Source: Microbulbifer guangxiensis (GTDB lineage: Bacteria > Pseudomonadota > Gammaproteobacteria > Pseudomonadales > Cellvibrionaceae). Taken from it: a stretch of 64,000 nucleotides of DNA. The stretch is taken from the NCBI RefSeq assembly GCF_021729075.1, contig NZ_JAJSAQ010000008.1, forward strand, positions 46,062 to 110,061. The letters are read 5' to 3'. The position numbers and the translations under genes are program-made. This document shows positions 38,190 through 47,349 of the stretch, piece after piece (the stretch's first letter is position 1; every line of letters starts with the position of its first letter). The notes under the pieces are model-generated. The model had not been told where the DNA came from. It searched no databases and saw only the letters and a program-made list of their open reading frames with translations.

Positions 38190-41100
38190 ATGAACAACAA
38201 AATACTGAAAAACTTTGCTTTGAAGCCGCTCCTGTGTGGACTGTGCGGTTTCTCTTTCACTTTCTCGACCTGCGTCAGTGCAGAACCACTGAAGCTCTCC
38301 GATGCCCCGCTGCAGGCTACCGGCAAGGTTGAGCCCAACCTGATGATCCTGATGGACTCGTCAGGTTCCATGGCCTACTACCTTGATAGCACTGATAAGG
38401 CATTGAATCCCTTGGATAGTCGCCTCCATATCGCCAAAGAGGCCGCGAAAACCGTCGTGCGTGGTATTGGCGACATGCGTGTTGGTCTGGCGCAGTTCAA
38501 TGGTGGCGAAGGCGCGACCATCCTGAAAGGGCTGACCAGTATTGGCGATGAAGGAGTGCGGAATGGCCTCATTCAGGAGATTGATAAGATTACTGCTAAT
38601 GGCAGCACGCCGCTGGCAGAAGCCCTTTCCGATATCGGCCGTTATTATATTGAGGGCTATCCGAATCAGACAGTTACGGTCTACCGTAGCCAGCCCGGCA
38701 AAGAGCAGGACATTTCTGCCAGCGCTATCCTCAATGTGGAGCCGAATTACGCTACCGGTGTGGCGAAACCGGGTACCGGTGACAGTGCGGCCATCAAGCA
38801 GTACTGTCAAAAGAACTTTGTACTGGCGCTGACGGATGGCATCCCCAATGAGGACTCAGCGCGGAACCAGTACCTGCGCAATTATGACAATGATGGTAAT
38901 TCCGAGGATGCCGATGCCCTCGATGATGTAGCAAAAGCGCTTTACGACATCAACTGGCGACCTGACTTGGTGAATCCGAACGACCCGGATCACAAAAATA
39001 ACATTGTCAGCTACTTCGTGGGGTTTGCCGATCCGGTACTCGCCGACAACCAGCTGTTGAAGGATGCCGGTAACCAGGGCGGTGGCAGCTATCAGTTTGC
39101 GGACAGCGCCAGCAGCCTGGTTTCCTCCCTGAATGATGCCGTTAATGCGATCTCAAACTCTATTGGTACCCAGGCATCAGTTGCATTCAACTCTACGTCG
39201 CTGGATATCGGCTCGGTTATCTATTCGGCGAAGTTTGATACCTCGGACTTCAGTGGTCGCCTTTACGCTCGATCACTGAACCCGGAAACCGGCCGCATCT
39301 CTACCACACTGTGGGAAGCCTCTGAGAAGCTCTCGGATGAAAGCTCATCCACCCGTGAGATCCTCACCTACTTCAATGGGCAGGGTGTGCCGCTGACCGG
39401 TGCAACATCCGGTGTGGATCGTGACCCGGATTCTCCCCATGAGGGCGATCTCAACTTCAACGATGGCACTGGTACCGCTGACGGGGCCTGGACCGATCGT
39501 CTGAGCTACCTGCGGGGCGATACGTCCAATGATGGCCTGAATGGCTATCGCCAGCGCGGTACTTTCTCCTCGCTGCTGGACGGCTTCACCGGCCCCAAGC
39601 TGCTTGGCGACATCGTGCACTCCACGCCTATTTATGTGGGTAAACCAGAGTTGAACTGGCCGGCCAGTTTTGGTGGCAACAATAACAACGAAAAGTACGA
39701 GCAGTTCAAAATCGACAATGCGTCCCGCACACCCATGGTTTACGTCGGTGCTAATGACGGCATGCTGCATGGCTTCAATGCGGAAACTGGCGAGGAGGTA
39801 TTCGGCTACGTCCCGTCACTGGTTCTGGACACTGCAAGGTATGAAGGCCTGCATTCTTTCACCAGTAGTGAGTACAGCCACAACTACTATGTCGATCTGA
39901 CGCCGACGATTTCGGATATTTATATCGATCCGACGGGTGCTAATGGCAATCAGAAAGAGTGGTTGTCTGTCCTGGTCGGAGGCTTGCGCGGTGGCGGCAA
40001 GGGCTACTTTGCCCTCAATGTGACCGACCCGACAAAGCTCAATGAGGCCAACGCTGACAATGTTGTGATGTGGGAATTTGATGGTGCATCTGATGCCGCC
40101 AACCTGGGTCATTCCTATTCCGAGGCACAGATTGCCAAGCTCAACAACGGCAAGTGGGCCGTGATTTTCGGTAATGGCTACAACAGCGACAACGGTGGGG
40201 CGGGTCTGTTTATCGTGTTTATCGATGCAGGTATCGACGGTAACTGGACTGCCGGTGAGTGGAAGTATATCCCCACCGGGGAAGGCACCGATGCCACAGG
40301 CCGTAAGAATGGCCTTTCTTCCCCGCGCCTGATCGACCTGAATGGCGATAGTCTGGTGGATCGTGTCTACGCCGGAGACCTGATGGGTAACATGTGGTCG
40401 TTCGACCTCTCTGCGACCGCAGACACTGGTTGGGGCGTTTACGGCAACAAGCCCCTGTTCAGTGCCGGCGGTATGGCCGGCCAACCGGCCGCCGCGATCA
40501 TGGCTGCCCCGCTGGTGGCCCGCAATACTGCGGTGAGCGGCAGTGGTGCCAATGTGCTGGTCATGTTCGGTACCGGCCAGTACCTGAACTCGGGTGACCT
40601 GTCGGATGATACGGCCGGCGGTTTCTATGCGGTCTGGGACAACGACTACACCCTCGGCGCCAACTCGGTGGTGGCCGCAGACCTGGCCACCCGGGAGCTC
40701 GCCTTCGATGGCACTGCCCGCAAGGTCAATTACGACAGCCTGAATACGGAGACACTGGACTGGACAACGCATCAGGGCTGGAAGATCCCACTGGATACCG
40801 GCGATGTGGACGGTACCGGCTACGCTGGCGAGCGGGTCATTTCCTCGCCGACCCTGCGCCGCAACACCCTGTTCTTCAGCACCGTCAGCCCCAACCCCCA
40901 GCCCTGTGCCTCCAGTGGCAGCGGCTATCTCATGAGCCTGGATTTCCGCACCGGCGAAGCCAATGATGATGCCGTTGCCGATTTCAACAACGACGGTTCC
41001 ATCGATGCGAAGGACGATGGTTATGTCGGTATGGCTTTCAACGGCTGTGTGGGCGGCTCATGTGATGGGGAAGGTGGTAATGGCGGCAGTGACCCCGGCA

Positions 41101-41237
41101 TGCCGGGCCAGTCGGGCTTTATCGGCGATGTGCGCTGTACACCGGGCAGCAGTGGCGATGTAATATGTGATGACATCGATGTGGGTGACGAGGAGCGGGA
41201 AGGGCGCCTGGCCTGGGAGGAGTTCTCTCCCAGGTAA
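38190..41237 (+). CDS. pilY1: PilY1-like pilus tip adhesin/biogenesis factor (copy 2)
   Basis: A 1015-residue exported protein of the same plan as copy 1: signal peptide (~1-33), vWA-like domain with MDSSGSM near residue 55, a middle region containing an RGD tripeptide (442-444, YLRGDTSND), and a beta-propeller (VYVGANDGMLHGFNAETGEEV; VGGLRGGGKGYFALN; VIFGNGYNSDNGG) with a calcium loop DLNGDSLVDRVYAGD. The C-terminus has a Gly-rich, acidic stretch. Base composition is close to its neighbours. RGD in P. aeruginosa PilY1 has been implicated in integrin binding; relevance in a marine organism is unknown. Confidence 0.9.
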   Translation: MNNKILKNFALKPLLCGLCGFSFTFSTCVSAEPLKLSDAPLQATGKVEPNLMILMDSSGSMAYYLDSTDKALNPLDSRLHIAKEAAKTVVRGIGDMRVGLAQFNGGEGATILKGLTSIGDEGVRNGLIQEIDKITANGSTPLAEALSDIGRYYIEGYPNQTVTVYRSQPGKEQDISASAILNVEPNYATGVAKPGTGDSAAIKQYCQKNFVLALTDGIPNEDSARNQYLRNYDNDGNSEDADALDDVAKALYDINWRPDLVNPNDPDHKNNIVSYFVGFADPVLADNQLLKDAGNQGGGSYQFADSASSLVSSLNDAVNAISNSIGTQASVAFNSTSLDIGSVIYSAKFDTSDFSGRLYARSLNPETGRISTTLWEASEKLSDESSSTREILTYFNGQGVPLTGATSGVDRDPDSPHEGDLNFNDGTGTADGAWTDRLSYLRGDTSNDGLNGYRQRGTFSSLLDGFTGPKLLGDIVHSTPIYVGKPELNWPASFGGNNNNEKYEQFKIDNASRTPMVYVGANDGMLHGFNAETGEEVFGYVPSLVLDTARYEGLHSFTSSEYSHNYYVDLTPTISDIYIDPTGANGNQKEWLSVLVGGLRGGGKGYFALNVTDPTKLNEANADNVVMWEFDGASDAANLGHSYSEAQIAKLNNGKWAVIFGNGYNSDNGGAGLFIVFIDAGIDGNWTAGEWKYIPTGEGTDATGRKNGLSSPRLIDLNGDSLVDRVYAGDLMGNMWSFDLSATADTGWGVYGNKPLFSAGGMAGQPAAAIMAAPLVARNTAVSGSGANVLVMFGTGQYLNSGDLSDDTAGGFYAVWDNDYTLGANSVVAADLATRELAFDGTARKVNYDSLNTETLDWTTHQGWKIPLDTGDVDGTGYAGERVISSPTLRRNTLFFSTVSPNPQPCASSGSGYLMSLDFRTGEANDDAVADFNNDGSIDAKDDGYVGMAFNGCVGGSCDGEGGNGGSDPGMPGQSGFIGDVRCTPGSSGDVICDDIDVGDEEREGRLAWEEFSPR

Positions 41238-41311
41238 CATGTTGACGGCAGTCTTTCAGGATGCGGGCTGGAAGTGCAGCCCGCTCAGGATACAAAACGG
41301 TAGACTTGAAG

Positions 41312-41776
41312 ATGATAAAAACACAACGTGGCTTTACCCTGATCGAGCTGATGATCGTTGTGGCGATCGTGGCCATCCTCGCCGCAGTCGCCTGGCCGTC
41401 TTACCAGAATCAGGTGCGCTCAACCAACCGGGCGGATGCGCAGGGTGCCCTGATGGGGCTGGCGCAGGCGATGGAGAGGCACTTTACCCAAAACGGCAAC
41501 TACCTTGAGGCAGCAGCAGGTGGTGCCGATGATGGGGCTCCAGCTATTTTCCCTACCCAGTCGCCGCTGGATGGCAGTAACAAGTCCTACAACCTGACCA
41601 TTGATGTCAGCGATGAGGGGGATAGCTATGAGTTGTTTGCTACTCCCATCGCAGGCACAGTTCAAGCCAGCGATGGCCCCCTCAGGCTGAGCTCCAGCGG
41701 CGAAAAGGCCTGGGATCGTGATAACGATGGTTTCGACGATCCGGGCGACCTCTGCTGGAACAAGACCTGCAGTTAA
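41312..41776 (+). CDS. pilE: Type IV pilus minor pilin PilE
   Basis: A 154-residue prepilin: MIKTQRG then FTLIELMIVVAIVAILAAVA, WPSYQNQVRSTNRADAQGALMGLAQAMERHFTQN, and a Cys-containing C-terminus (LCWNKTCS) consistent with a D-loop disulfide. It resembles PilE/ComP-type minor pilins, which connect the tip complex to the major pilin shaft. ATG 41312 is chosen; the open frame extends upstream without pilin features. It is the only pilE in the window, although there are two tip clusters. The next gene converges on it with 12 bp between stops. Confidence 0.9.
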   Translation: MIKTQRGFTLIELMIVVAIVAILAAVAWPSYQNQVRSTNRADAQGALMGLAQAMERHFTQNGNYLEAAAGGADDGAPAIFPTQSPLDGSNKSYNLTIDVSDEGDSYELFATPIAGTVQASDGPLRLSSSGEKAWDRDNDGFDDPGDLCWNKTCS

Positions 41777-41788
41777 CCGATCCCCGCC

Positions 41789-42370
41789 TCATTTTGCAGC
41801 GGTGCAGGAGAGATTCTCACCGCTGCCATTCTCTACTATCCCATCGCCATCATTGTCCCTGCCTGAATAGGGCCTCCCCATCGCGTTCAGTACGATGATC
41901 CATCCGTATTTTCCATTGCCGTCTGGTGGGCAATAGCTGAAGTTACCACTCTGGTTACGGGTCAGGCCATTGGGGCGGAACTGGAGGTAAGGTTTGTTGC
42001 CAAAGCTCGCCCATGCCAGTGAGGCTCCCTCAGGTAAAGGTTCCATGACCCGTTCGATCTGCTCGTCGCTGCTGCGAGAGCCATCGCCATTGGTGTCTGC
42101 GAACAAGAGTGCGCCGCGGGCCCAGTCACCGCTGCAGCTTTGATGATCGGCGCTGCCGCAAAGGGTGAACGTCTCACCATGGCCGTAGGCTTTGCTGCGG
42201 CTCAGGGCAATCAGGTCGAAGAGCGCCTGCCGCTGGACTTCTGCCCGATAGCGTTTGAGAAAGTCACCCATTGGCGGTGCTGCCAGCGAGATGATAATCG
42301 CCATGATACTGAGCACGAGCATCAGCTCGATCAGTGTGAATCCCCGAATATTTTTTATTATTTTTTCCAT
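41789..42370 (-). CDS. fimT: FimT/GspH-family minor pilin (third copy, opposite strand)
   Basis: A 193-residue prepilin (MEKIIKNIRG/FTLIELMLVLSIMAIIISLA) with the GspH-like FDLIALSRSKAYGHGETFTLCG and a calcium-loop-like DNDGDGIVEN near its C-terminus. I prefer ATG 42370, preceded by GGAGG, to ATG 42385. In Pseudomonas a fimT gene lies between pilR and the fimU-pilVWXY cluster, so by position this is the fimT equivalent and the two others are fimU-like. It runs toward pilE. A sigma-54-like element lies upstream. Confidence 0.85.
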   Translation of the reverse strand: MEKIIKNIRGFTLIELMLVLSIMAIIISLAAPPMGDFLKRYRAEVQRQALFDLIALSRSKAYGHGETFTLCGSADHQSCSGDWARGALLFADTNGDGSRSSDEQIERVMEPLPEGASLAWASFGNKPYLQFRPNGLTRNQSGNFSYCPPDGNGKYGWIIVLNAMGRPYSGRDNDGDGIVENGSGENLSCTAAK

Positions 42371-42442
42371 TGTGAAGTCCTCCATCCGTGAGGGGACTCC
42401 AGCATAAACAACCGGGCTCAGAAGCCAATCACAGGCGCTTAC

Positions 42443-42457
42443 AGCACCATTGTGCCA
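42443..42457 (-). promoter_or_regulatory. Sigma-54-like element upstream of fimT (one base short)
   Basis: On the minus strand the sequence TGGCACAATGGTGCT contains a perfect -24 half (TGGCAC) and a -12-like TGC, but the GG-GC spacing is one base shorter than the usual ten. It lies 73-87 bp upstream of the fimT start and next to pilR, an activator of sigma-54 RNA polymerase. Spacing changes usually weaken such promoters, so this is only a candidate. Confidence 0.3.
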
Positions 42458-42467
42458 AGTGGCCGGA

Positions 42468-43874
42468 TCAGTCTTCGAGGCCGAGTTTTTTCAGGCGGTA
42501 GCGCAGGGAGCGGAAGCTGATACCCAATTTCTGTGCCGCCGCGGTACGGTTCCAGCGGGTATCCTGCAGGGCACTCTCGATGGTCTGTCGCTCGATACTC
42601 TCCAGGAATTCATCCAGGGAGCCGTAGTGACCGGTCTCGAACTGGCCCTGGTATTGTTCATGCGAGTTCGGCAGTGCCTCTGCCGGTTGCGGACGGGTAG
42701 CGGGTTTGCTCGGGGCGGTGGCAGCGTCCTGGTCGAGGTTCAAGTCCTCTACCTGGATAAAGCCTTCCTCACAGAGGGTAAAGGCCCGCTCGAGGATGTT
42801 CTCCAGTTGACGCACATTGCCCGGGAAGGAGTATCGCTGCAGGGCGCCCACCGCGCCGGGGGCGAGTTCGGGTGGGGCTGTGCCGGCACTCTTGGCAATG
42901 CGCCGCAGGATGGTATCTGCCAGCAGGGGGATATCACCGGCCCGCTCCCGCAACGGTGGTACCTGAATCTCGATCACATTGATACGGTAATAGAGGTCAC
43001 TGCGGAAGCGGCCCTCGGCCACTTCCCGGGCCAGGTCCCTGTGCGTCGCACATAATATCCGCACATCCACAGCCACTTCCTGGCTTGCCCCGATGGGTCG
43101 CACCGCTTTCTCCTGAATCGTCCGCAGTAATTTGACCTGCATGGGTAGCGGCAGGTCTGCCACTTCGTCCAGGAACAGGGTGCCGCCGGCAGCACTCTGG
43201 AACAGCCCGGGCTTGTCGCGGTGGGCGCCGGTAAAGCTGCCTTTCTTGTGCCCGAAGAATTCACTTTCCATCAGCTCCGAGGGAATCGCCCCGCAGTTGA
43301 CGGCGATGAAGGGTTGCTCCGCCCGTGGTCCCTGCAGGTGGATGGAGCGGGCCGCCAGCTCCTTGCCGGAACCCGACTCGCCGCTGATATAGATTGGCGC
43401 ATCACTGCGAGCCACTTTGGCAATCTGTGCCCGCAGCTTACGCATCAGCGGCGCCTCGCCCAGCAGCAGGCGGGGCGCAGAGGGTGCGCTGCGCTCGTCA
43501 CGCTCGCGGTTGAGCCGCAGTGCGAGCTGCACGAGGCTGCGCAGGCGCTCCAGGTCCACCGGCTTGCTGACAAAATCGAAAGCGCCCAGTTTCAGGGCGC
43601 TGATGGCGGTATCGGTATTGCCGTGGGCGGTGATGACCGCCACCGGCAGCTGGCCGTCCAGTTCGCGCTGGATCACCTCGACCAGCTCCAGGCCGTCCCC
43701 ATCGGGCAGGCGCATGTCGGTGAGGCAGAAGTGGTAGCTATGTTCTGCCAGCAGGCGGCGTGCGTCAGCCAGAGAAGTGGCCGTGTGGCAGAGCACGTCC
43801 ATACGCTGCAGCGTCAGCGTCAGGAGTTCACAGATATCCGGTTCGTCATCGACGACCAGTGCCAGTGGTTGCAT
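42468..43874 (-). CDS. pilR: Sigma-54-dependent response regulator PilR
   Basis: A 468-residue NtrC-type activator: receiver domain with Asp53 (CLTDMRLPDGDG), AAA+ domain with Walker A GESGSGKE, the sigma-54 contact loop as GSFTGA, Walker B GGTLFLDEVADLPL, and a C-terminal Fis-type helix-turn-helix (RWNRTAAAQKLGISFRSLRYRLKKLGL). Its neighbourhood identifies it as PilR, which activates pilin expression with PilS. It is 80 bp downstream of pilS on the same strand. No pilA is present in this window. Confidence 0.95.
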   Translation of the reverse strand: MQPLALVVDDEPDICELLTLTLQRMDVLCHTATSLADARRLLAEHSYHFCLTDMRLPDGDGLELVEVIQRELDGQLPVAVITAHGNTDTAISALKLGAFDFVSKPVDLERLRSLVQLALRLNRERDERSAPSAPRLLLGEAPLMRKLRAQIAKVARSDAPIYISGESGSGKELAARSIHLQGPRAEQPFIAVNCGAIPSELMESEFFGHKKGSFTGAHRDKPGLFQSAAGGTLFLDEVADLPLPMQVKLLRTIQEKAVRPIGASQEVAVDVRILCATHRDLAREVAEGRFRSDLYYRINVIEIQVPPLRERAGDIPLLADTILRRIAKSAGTAPPELAPGAVGALQRYSFPGNVRQLENILERAFTLCEEGFIQVEDLNLDQDAATAPSKPATRPQPAEALPNSHEQYQGQFETGHYGSLDEFLESIERQTIESALQDTRWNRTAAAQKLGISFRSLRYRLKKLGLED

Positions 43875-43954
43875 GGTTCCGGTACTTTTATTCTTGATTC
43901 CGTGAAGTGGGCGATTATGACAGAGAATCGGCCAGAATTGGCGGCTACTGCCGC

Positions 43955-45553
43955 TCAGTGAACAATCCCTTCCACCGGAGCGAACTCGACCCGGAAACAG
44001 CTGCGCTCGTGGCGATCCCGGCAGTGCGTCAGGGTAATCTGGTTGGCTTCCCCCAGTTCGCGGGCGATGTACAGGCCGAGGCCGCTGCCGCCCTGGCCGG
44101 TAGTAAAAAAGGGCTCGAATATCTGGTCCAGGTGCTCCGGCGGTACCCCCGGGCCCTGGTCACTGATGTCGAGTACCGCGCAGTCCCGCTGCGGATGACG
44201 ATAGACTTCGAGCCCGAGCCAGCGGTGCCCGCCGTGCAGCCAGGAATGATGCAGGGCGTTGTTACATAGGTTGGTGGCGATCTGCCCCAGCTGATACGTG
44301 TCGCACCGGGCCCGGATTTCCCCATCCGGCAGCTCCAGCTCGATGGTGGTGTCATCCGGGGCGCCGGCGCGGAAGTCGGCCACGAACTGCTCGATCCAGA
44401 GGCTCAGGTCCAACAGGCGCGGTTCTGCCGGCTGGCGGCGCGACAGCTGCATCACGTTCTCCACGATCTGGTTCACCCGCAGGCTGTGACGGCAGATGAT
44501 GTCCACCAGGTGGCGATCCTCGTCCCCGAGCTGGGGGGATTCGGACAGCAATTGGGCGGCGTGACTGATGGCCCCGAGGGGGTTGCGGACCTCATGCGCG
44601 ATGGAGCCGGTGAGGTGGCCCAGGGAAGCGAGTTTCAGTTTCTGCGCTGCCTCCGCCAGCTTGCGGTTGTCCTCCACCAGCAGCAGGGTGCTGTTGCCCT
44701 GCTCCCGGGGCAGGTTGGTGAGGTTTACCCGGAGTTCATCGCCGTTTTCACCCTGTAGCAGCGGGCTCGCATGCGTTGGGTTCTTGCGCCAGTCGCGCAC
44801 CAGGGTGTGCAGCGCACTCTGGCCACTTGCGCCGGACTGCAGTCGATCACCCAGCAGTCGCTGTGCTGCCCGGTTCACCAGCTCCGGGTTGTTGGCGGAG
44901 TCCAGCACCAGTACGCCGGTGCGCATGCGCTCGACGATCTGCTGTGCCAGACGCTGCAGGTGTGCCGCCTGTCGGCTTTGCTGGTCGGCCCGCAGCGTGG
45001 CGCTGCGGATACGGCCGGACAGGTACTGCAGTGCGCTGACAGTGGCGAACAACAGAATACCGAGGCTGCCGGCGGCGACAATGTCCTGGGTATCGGCGAC
45101 CCCGCTCAGCAGACCGTACAGCTGCTGGCCGATGACGGCCATGCTGGCGACGGCGGCGAAAAACGCCCCCATGCGACGGTCCAGCAGCATGGAACCCACC
45201 GAGCAGTTGATCAGTAACAGGTAGCCAAGGCCCGAATTCAGCCCCCCGCTGGCCTGGATCAGGATCAGGAGGGTGAGGATGTCACAGCCGAGGATTACGC
45301 CTACCTGTCCGGTGCTGGTGCGGTAGTGGTTGCGGCGCAGGTGAAGCAGCCAGCCGATGTTGAGTGCGCAGTAGGCGACTACCGTGTTCAGGTATAGCGC
45401 GGGTGCGGAGTTGCCCACGGCGCCGCGGCCGAATTCCGAGTTGAAGATGCCGAGCAGGATCAGCGCGATGGCGACCCGGTAGTAGGCGTAAATGCGCAGC
45501 AGCTCGTGGTGTTGCAGGGGCTGGCTGCTGGCGGTGGGGGCGGTGCTGCTCAC
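43955..45553 (-). CDS. pilS: Sensor histidine kinase PilS
   Basis: A 532-residue kinase with six hydrophobic helices in the first ~190 residues and little periplasmic sequence, a PAS-like linker (RMRTGVLVLDSANNPELVNRAAQRLL), an H-box SIAHEVRNPLGAISHAAQLL, N-box QIATNLCNNALHH and GGSGLGLYIARELGEA. This is the PilS architecture; in Pseudomonas it senses pilin in the membrane and phosphorylates PilR. It is divergent from nadE. Confidence 0.95.
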   Translation of the reverse strand: MSSTAPTASSQPLQHHELLRIYAYYRVAIALILLGIFNSEFGRGAVGNSAPALYLNTVVAYCALNIGWLLHLRRNHYRTSTGQVGVILGCDILTLLILIQASGGLNSGLGYLLLINCSVGSMLLDRRMGAFFAAVASMAVIGQQLYGLLSGVADTQDIVAAGSLGILLFATVSALQYLSGRIRSATLRADQQSRQAAHLQRLAQQIVERMRTGVLVLDSANNPELVNRAAQRLLGDRLQSGASGQSALHTLVRDWRKNPTHASPLLQGENGDELRVNLTNLPREQGNSTLLLVEDNRKLAEAAQKLKLASLGHLTGSIAHEVRNPLGAISHAAQLLSESPQLGDEDRHLVDIICRHSLRVNQIVENVMQLSRRQPAEPRLLDLSLWIEQFVADFRAGAPDDTTIELELPDGEIRARCDTYQLGQIATNLCNNALHHSWLHGGHRWLGLEVYRHPQRDCAVLDISDQGPGVPPEHLDQIFEPFFTTGQGGSGLGLYIARELGEANQITLTHCRDRHERSCFRVEFAPVEGIVH

Positions 45554-45652
45554 AGTGGCAATCCGGGGATTTATTGTCGTTATGCTGCTGGCCGGTGCTG
45601 ACGGCGTCCGGCTCGCGGTACAATTGCGGTCTGTATGGACCGAGGTGAGAAG

Positions 45653-47281
45653 ATGTCTACTTTGCAGCTAGTGCTGGCACAAATCAATTCCCTGGTGGGG
45701 GATATCCCCGGCAATACGGAGCGCGTGATCGACACTGCCCGCGAGGCCCACCGGGAACACGGTGCCGACCTGGTGATGTTCCCGGAGCTGACCCTGTGCG
45801 GTTACCCGCCGGAGGACCTGCTGCTGCGCCCGAGTATGCAGCGGCGCATTGACGCGGCGCTGGCGCAGCTCAAAGCGGCTGCGCTGCCATGCGCGGTACT
45901 GATCGGTTATCCGCGGGTGGTGGCCGGGGCCGTATTCAACATGGCGGGCTTGCTGGTGGACGGCGAACTGGTGGCCGAATACGCCAAGCAGAAGCTCCCC
46001 AACTACCAGGTATTCGATGAGCTGCGCTATTTCGTTGCCGGGGACAAACCCTGCGTGGTGGACATTGCCGGCATTCCGACGGCCATCACCATCTGCGAAG
46101 ACATCTGGCATCCCCAGCCTGTGGCCCAGGCTGCGGCGGCGGGCGCAAAGCTGATGCTCAACATCAATGCTTCGCCCTTTCACCGCGGTAAGGCGCAGGA
46201 GCGGCTGGAACTGCTGGGTGCCCAGGCGCGGGCCGGCAAAATGCCCATCGTTTACGTCAACTGGGTAGGCGGCCAGGACGAACTGGTGTTTGACGGCGGC
46301 TCCTTCGCCGTGGACAGCCAGGGTAAGCTGGCGGTGCGCGCACCGGAATTCACCGAGAAGCTGCTGCCACTGACGGTGGAGCACAGTGATGGCGCGGTGT
46401 CGCTGCGGCCCGGAGAGATCACCCCGGCCCAGGAGGATCTCGCCTCCGTCTACCAGGCCCTGGTGCTGGGCGTGCGGGACTACGTCAACAAGAATGGCTT
46501 CAACGGTGTCGTGCTGGGTCTTTCGGGCGGTATCGATTCGGCCCTGACCCTGGCCATTGCAGTCGATGCGCTCGGCAGTGACCGCGTCGAGGCGGTGATG
46601 ATGCCGTTCCGCTACACCTCGGAACTGAGCCGCAACGACGCCGCGGACCAGGCCCAGCGCCTCGGAGTCCACTACCGGGTCATCAGCATCGAATCCATCT
46701 TCGATGCCTTCATGAGTGCGCTGGCCAGTGAGTTTGAGGGGCTGGAGCGGGATACCACGGAAGAAAACCTGCAGGCCCGCTCCCGCGGGGTGCTGCTGAT
46801 GGCCATCTCCAACAAGAAGGGCGCCATGGTGCTGACCACCGGGAACAAGAGTGAGATGGCGGTGGGTTACGCGACGCTCTACGGCGACATGGTGGGTGGC
46901 TACAACGCGCTCAAGGATGTGCCCAAGACACTGGTCTATGCGCTTTCCCGTTATCGCAACACCCTGTCGGAGGTGATTCCGGAGACCGTCATCACGCGGC
47001 CGCCCAGTGCCGAGCTGGCGCCGGACCAGGTGGATTCCGACAGCCTCCCGGATTACGACGTCCTCGACCAGATCCTGCACCTGTATGTGGACCAGGATAT
47101 GAGTGCCGCCGAGATCGTGGCCGATGGCTTCGAGCGCGAGGTGGTCGAGCGGGTGGTGAGGCTGGTCGACCGCAATGAGTACAAGCGGCGCCAGTCGGCG
47201 GTGGGAGTGCGTATCTCCCGGCGGGGCTTCGGCCGCGACCGGCGCTATCCGATTACCAATGGCTGGAAGGCCGGGGAGTAA
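45653..47281 (+). CDS. nadE: Glutamine-dependent NAD+ synthase
   Basis: A two-domain enzyme that amidates deamido-NAD. The N-terminal nitrilase-like glutaminase domain (residues ~1-255) has MFPELTLCGYPPEDLL, the catalytic Lys in AKQKLPNYQVFDE and the nucleophile Cys in ITICEDIWHP. The C-terminal synthetase domain has the ATP loop GLSGGIDSALTLAIAVDALG and LTTGNKSE. I start at ATG 45653 (MSTLQLVLAQINSLVGD), preceded by GAGGTGAG; the frame opens six codons earlier. In Pseudomonas this gene is elsewhere, so it is an insertion in the pilS-bamD neighbourhood. Confidence 0.96.
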   Translation: MSTLQLVLAQINSLVGDIPGNTERVIDTAREAHREHGADLVMFPELTLCGYPPEDLLLRPSMQRRIDAALAQLKAAALPCAVLIGYPRVVAGAVFNMAGLLVDGELVAEYAKQKLPNYQVFDELRYFVAGDKPCVVDIAGIPTAITICEDIWHPQPVAQAAAAGAKLMLNINASPFHRGKAQERLELLGAQARAGKMPIVYVNWVGGQDELVFDGGSFAVDSQGKLAVRAPEFTEKLLPLTVEHSDGAVSLRPGEITPAQEDLASVYQALVLGVRDYVNKNGFNGVVLGLSGGIDSALTLAIAVDALGSDRVEAVMMPFRYTSELSRNDAADQAQRLGVHYRVISIESIFDAFMSALASEFEGLERDTTEENLQARSRGVLLMAISNKKGAMVLTTGNKSEMAVGYATLYGDMVGGYNALKDVPKTLVYALSRYRNTLSEVIPETVITRPPSAELAPDQVDSDSLPDYDVLDQILHLYVDQDMSAAEIVADGFEREVVERVVRLVDRNEYKRRQSAVGVRISRRGFGRDRRYPITNGWKAGE

Positions 47282-47299
47282 CCCGCGGCGGTTGCATAA

Positions 47300-47327
47300 A
47301 AAAACGGCGCCTTATGGCGCCGTTTTT
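47300..47327. terminator. Bidirectional terminator between nadE and bamD
   Basis: AAAAACGGCGCC / GGCGCCGTTTTT, a perfect 12-bp stem around TTAT, between the convergent nadE and bamD genes. Confidence 0.94.
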
Positions 47328-47349
47328 GCTTCGGATCAGGGGCCGGCAA

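Noticed and set aside
41238..41311. Sigma-54 promoter directly before pilE
   Set aside because: Several GG and GC dinucleotides occur, but none with the required 10-base spacing and flanks.
29730..41776. Recent exact tandem duplication of the minor-pilin cluster
   Set aside because: The paralogues share gene order and motifs, but their sequences and base composition differ substantially, so the duplication is old or one copy was acquired separately.
45668..47080. Minus-strand open frame of 470 codons opposite nadE
   Set aside because: Low-complexity, Gln/Arg/His-rich translation and no domain; nadE on the plus strand is intact.
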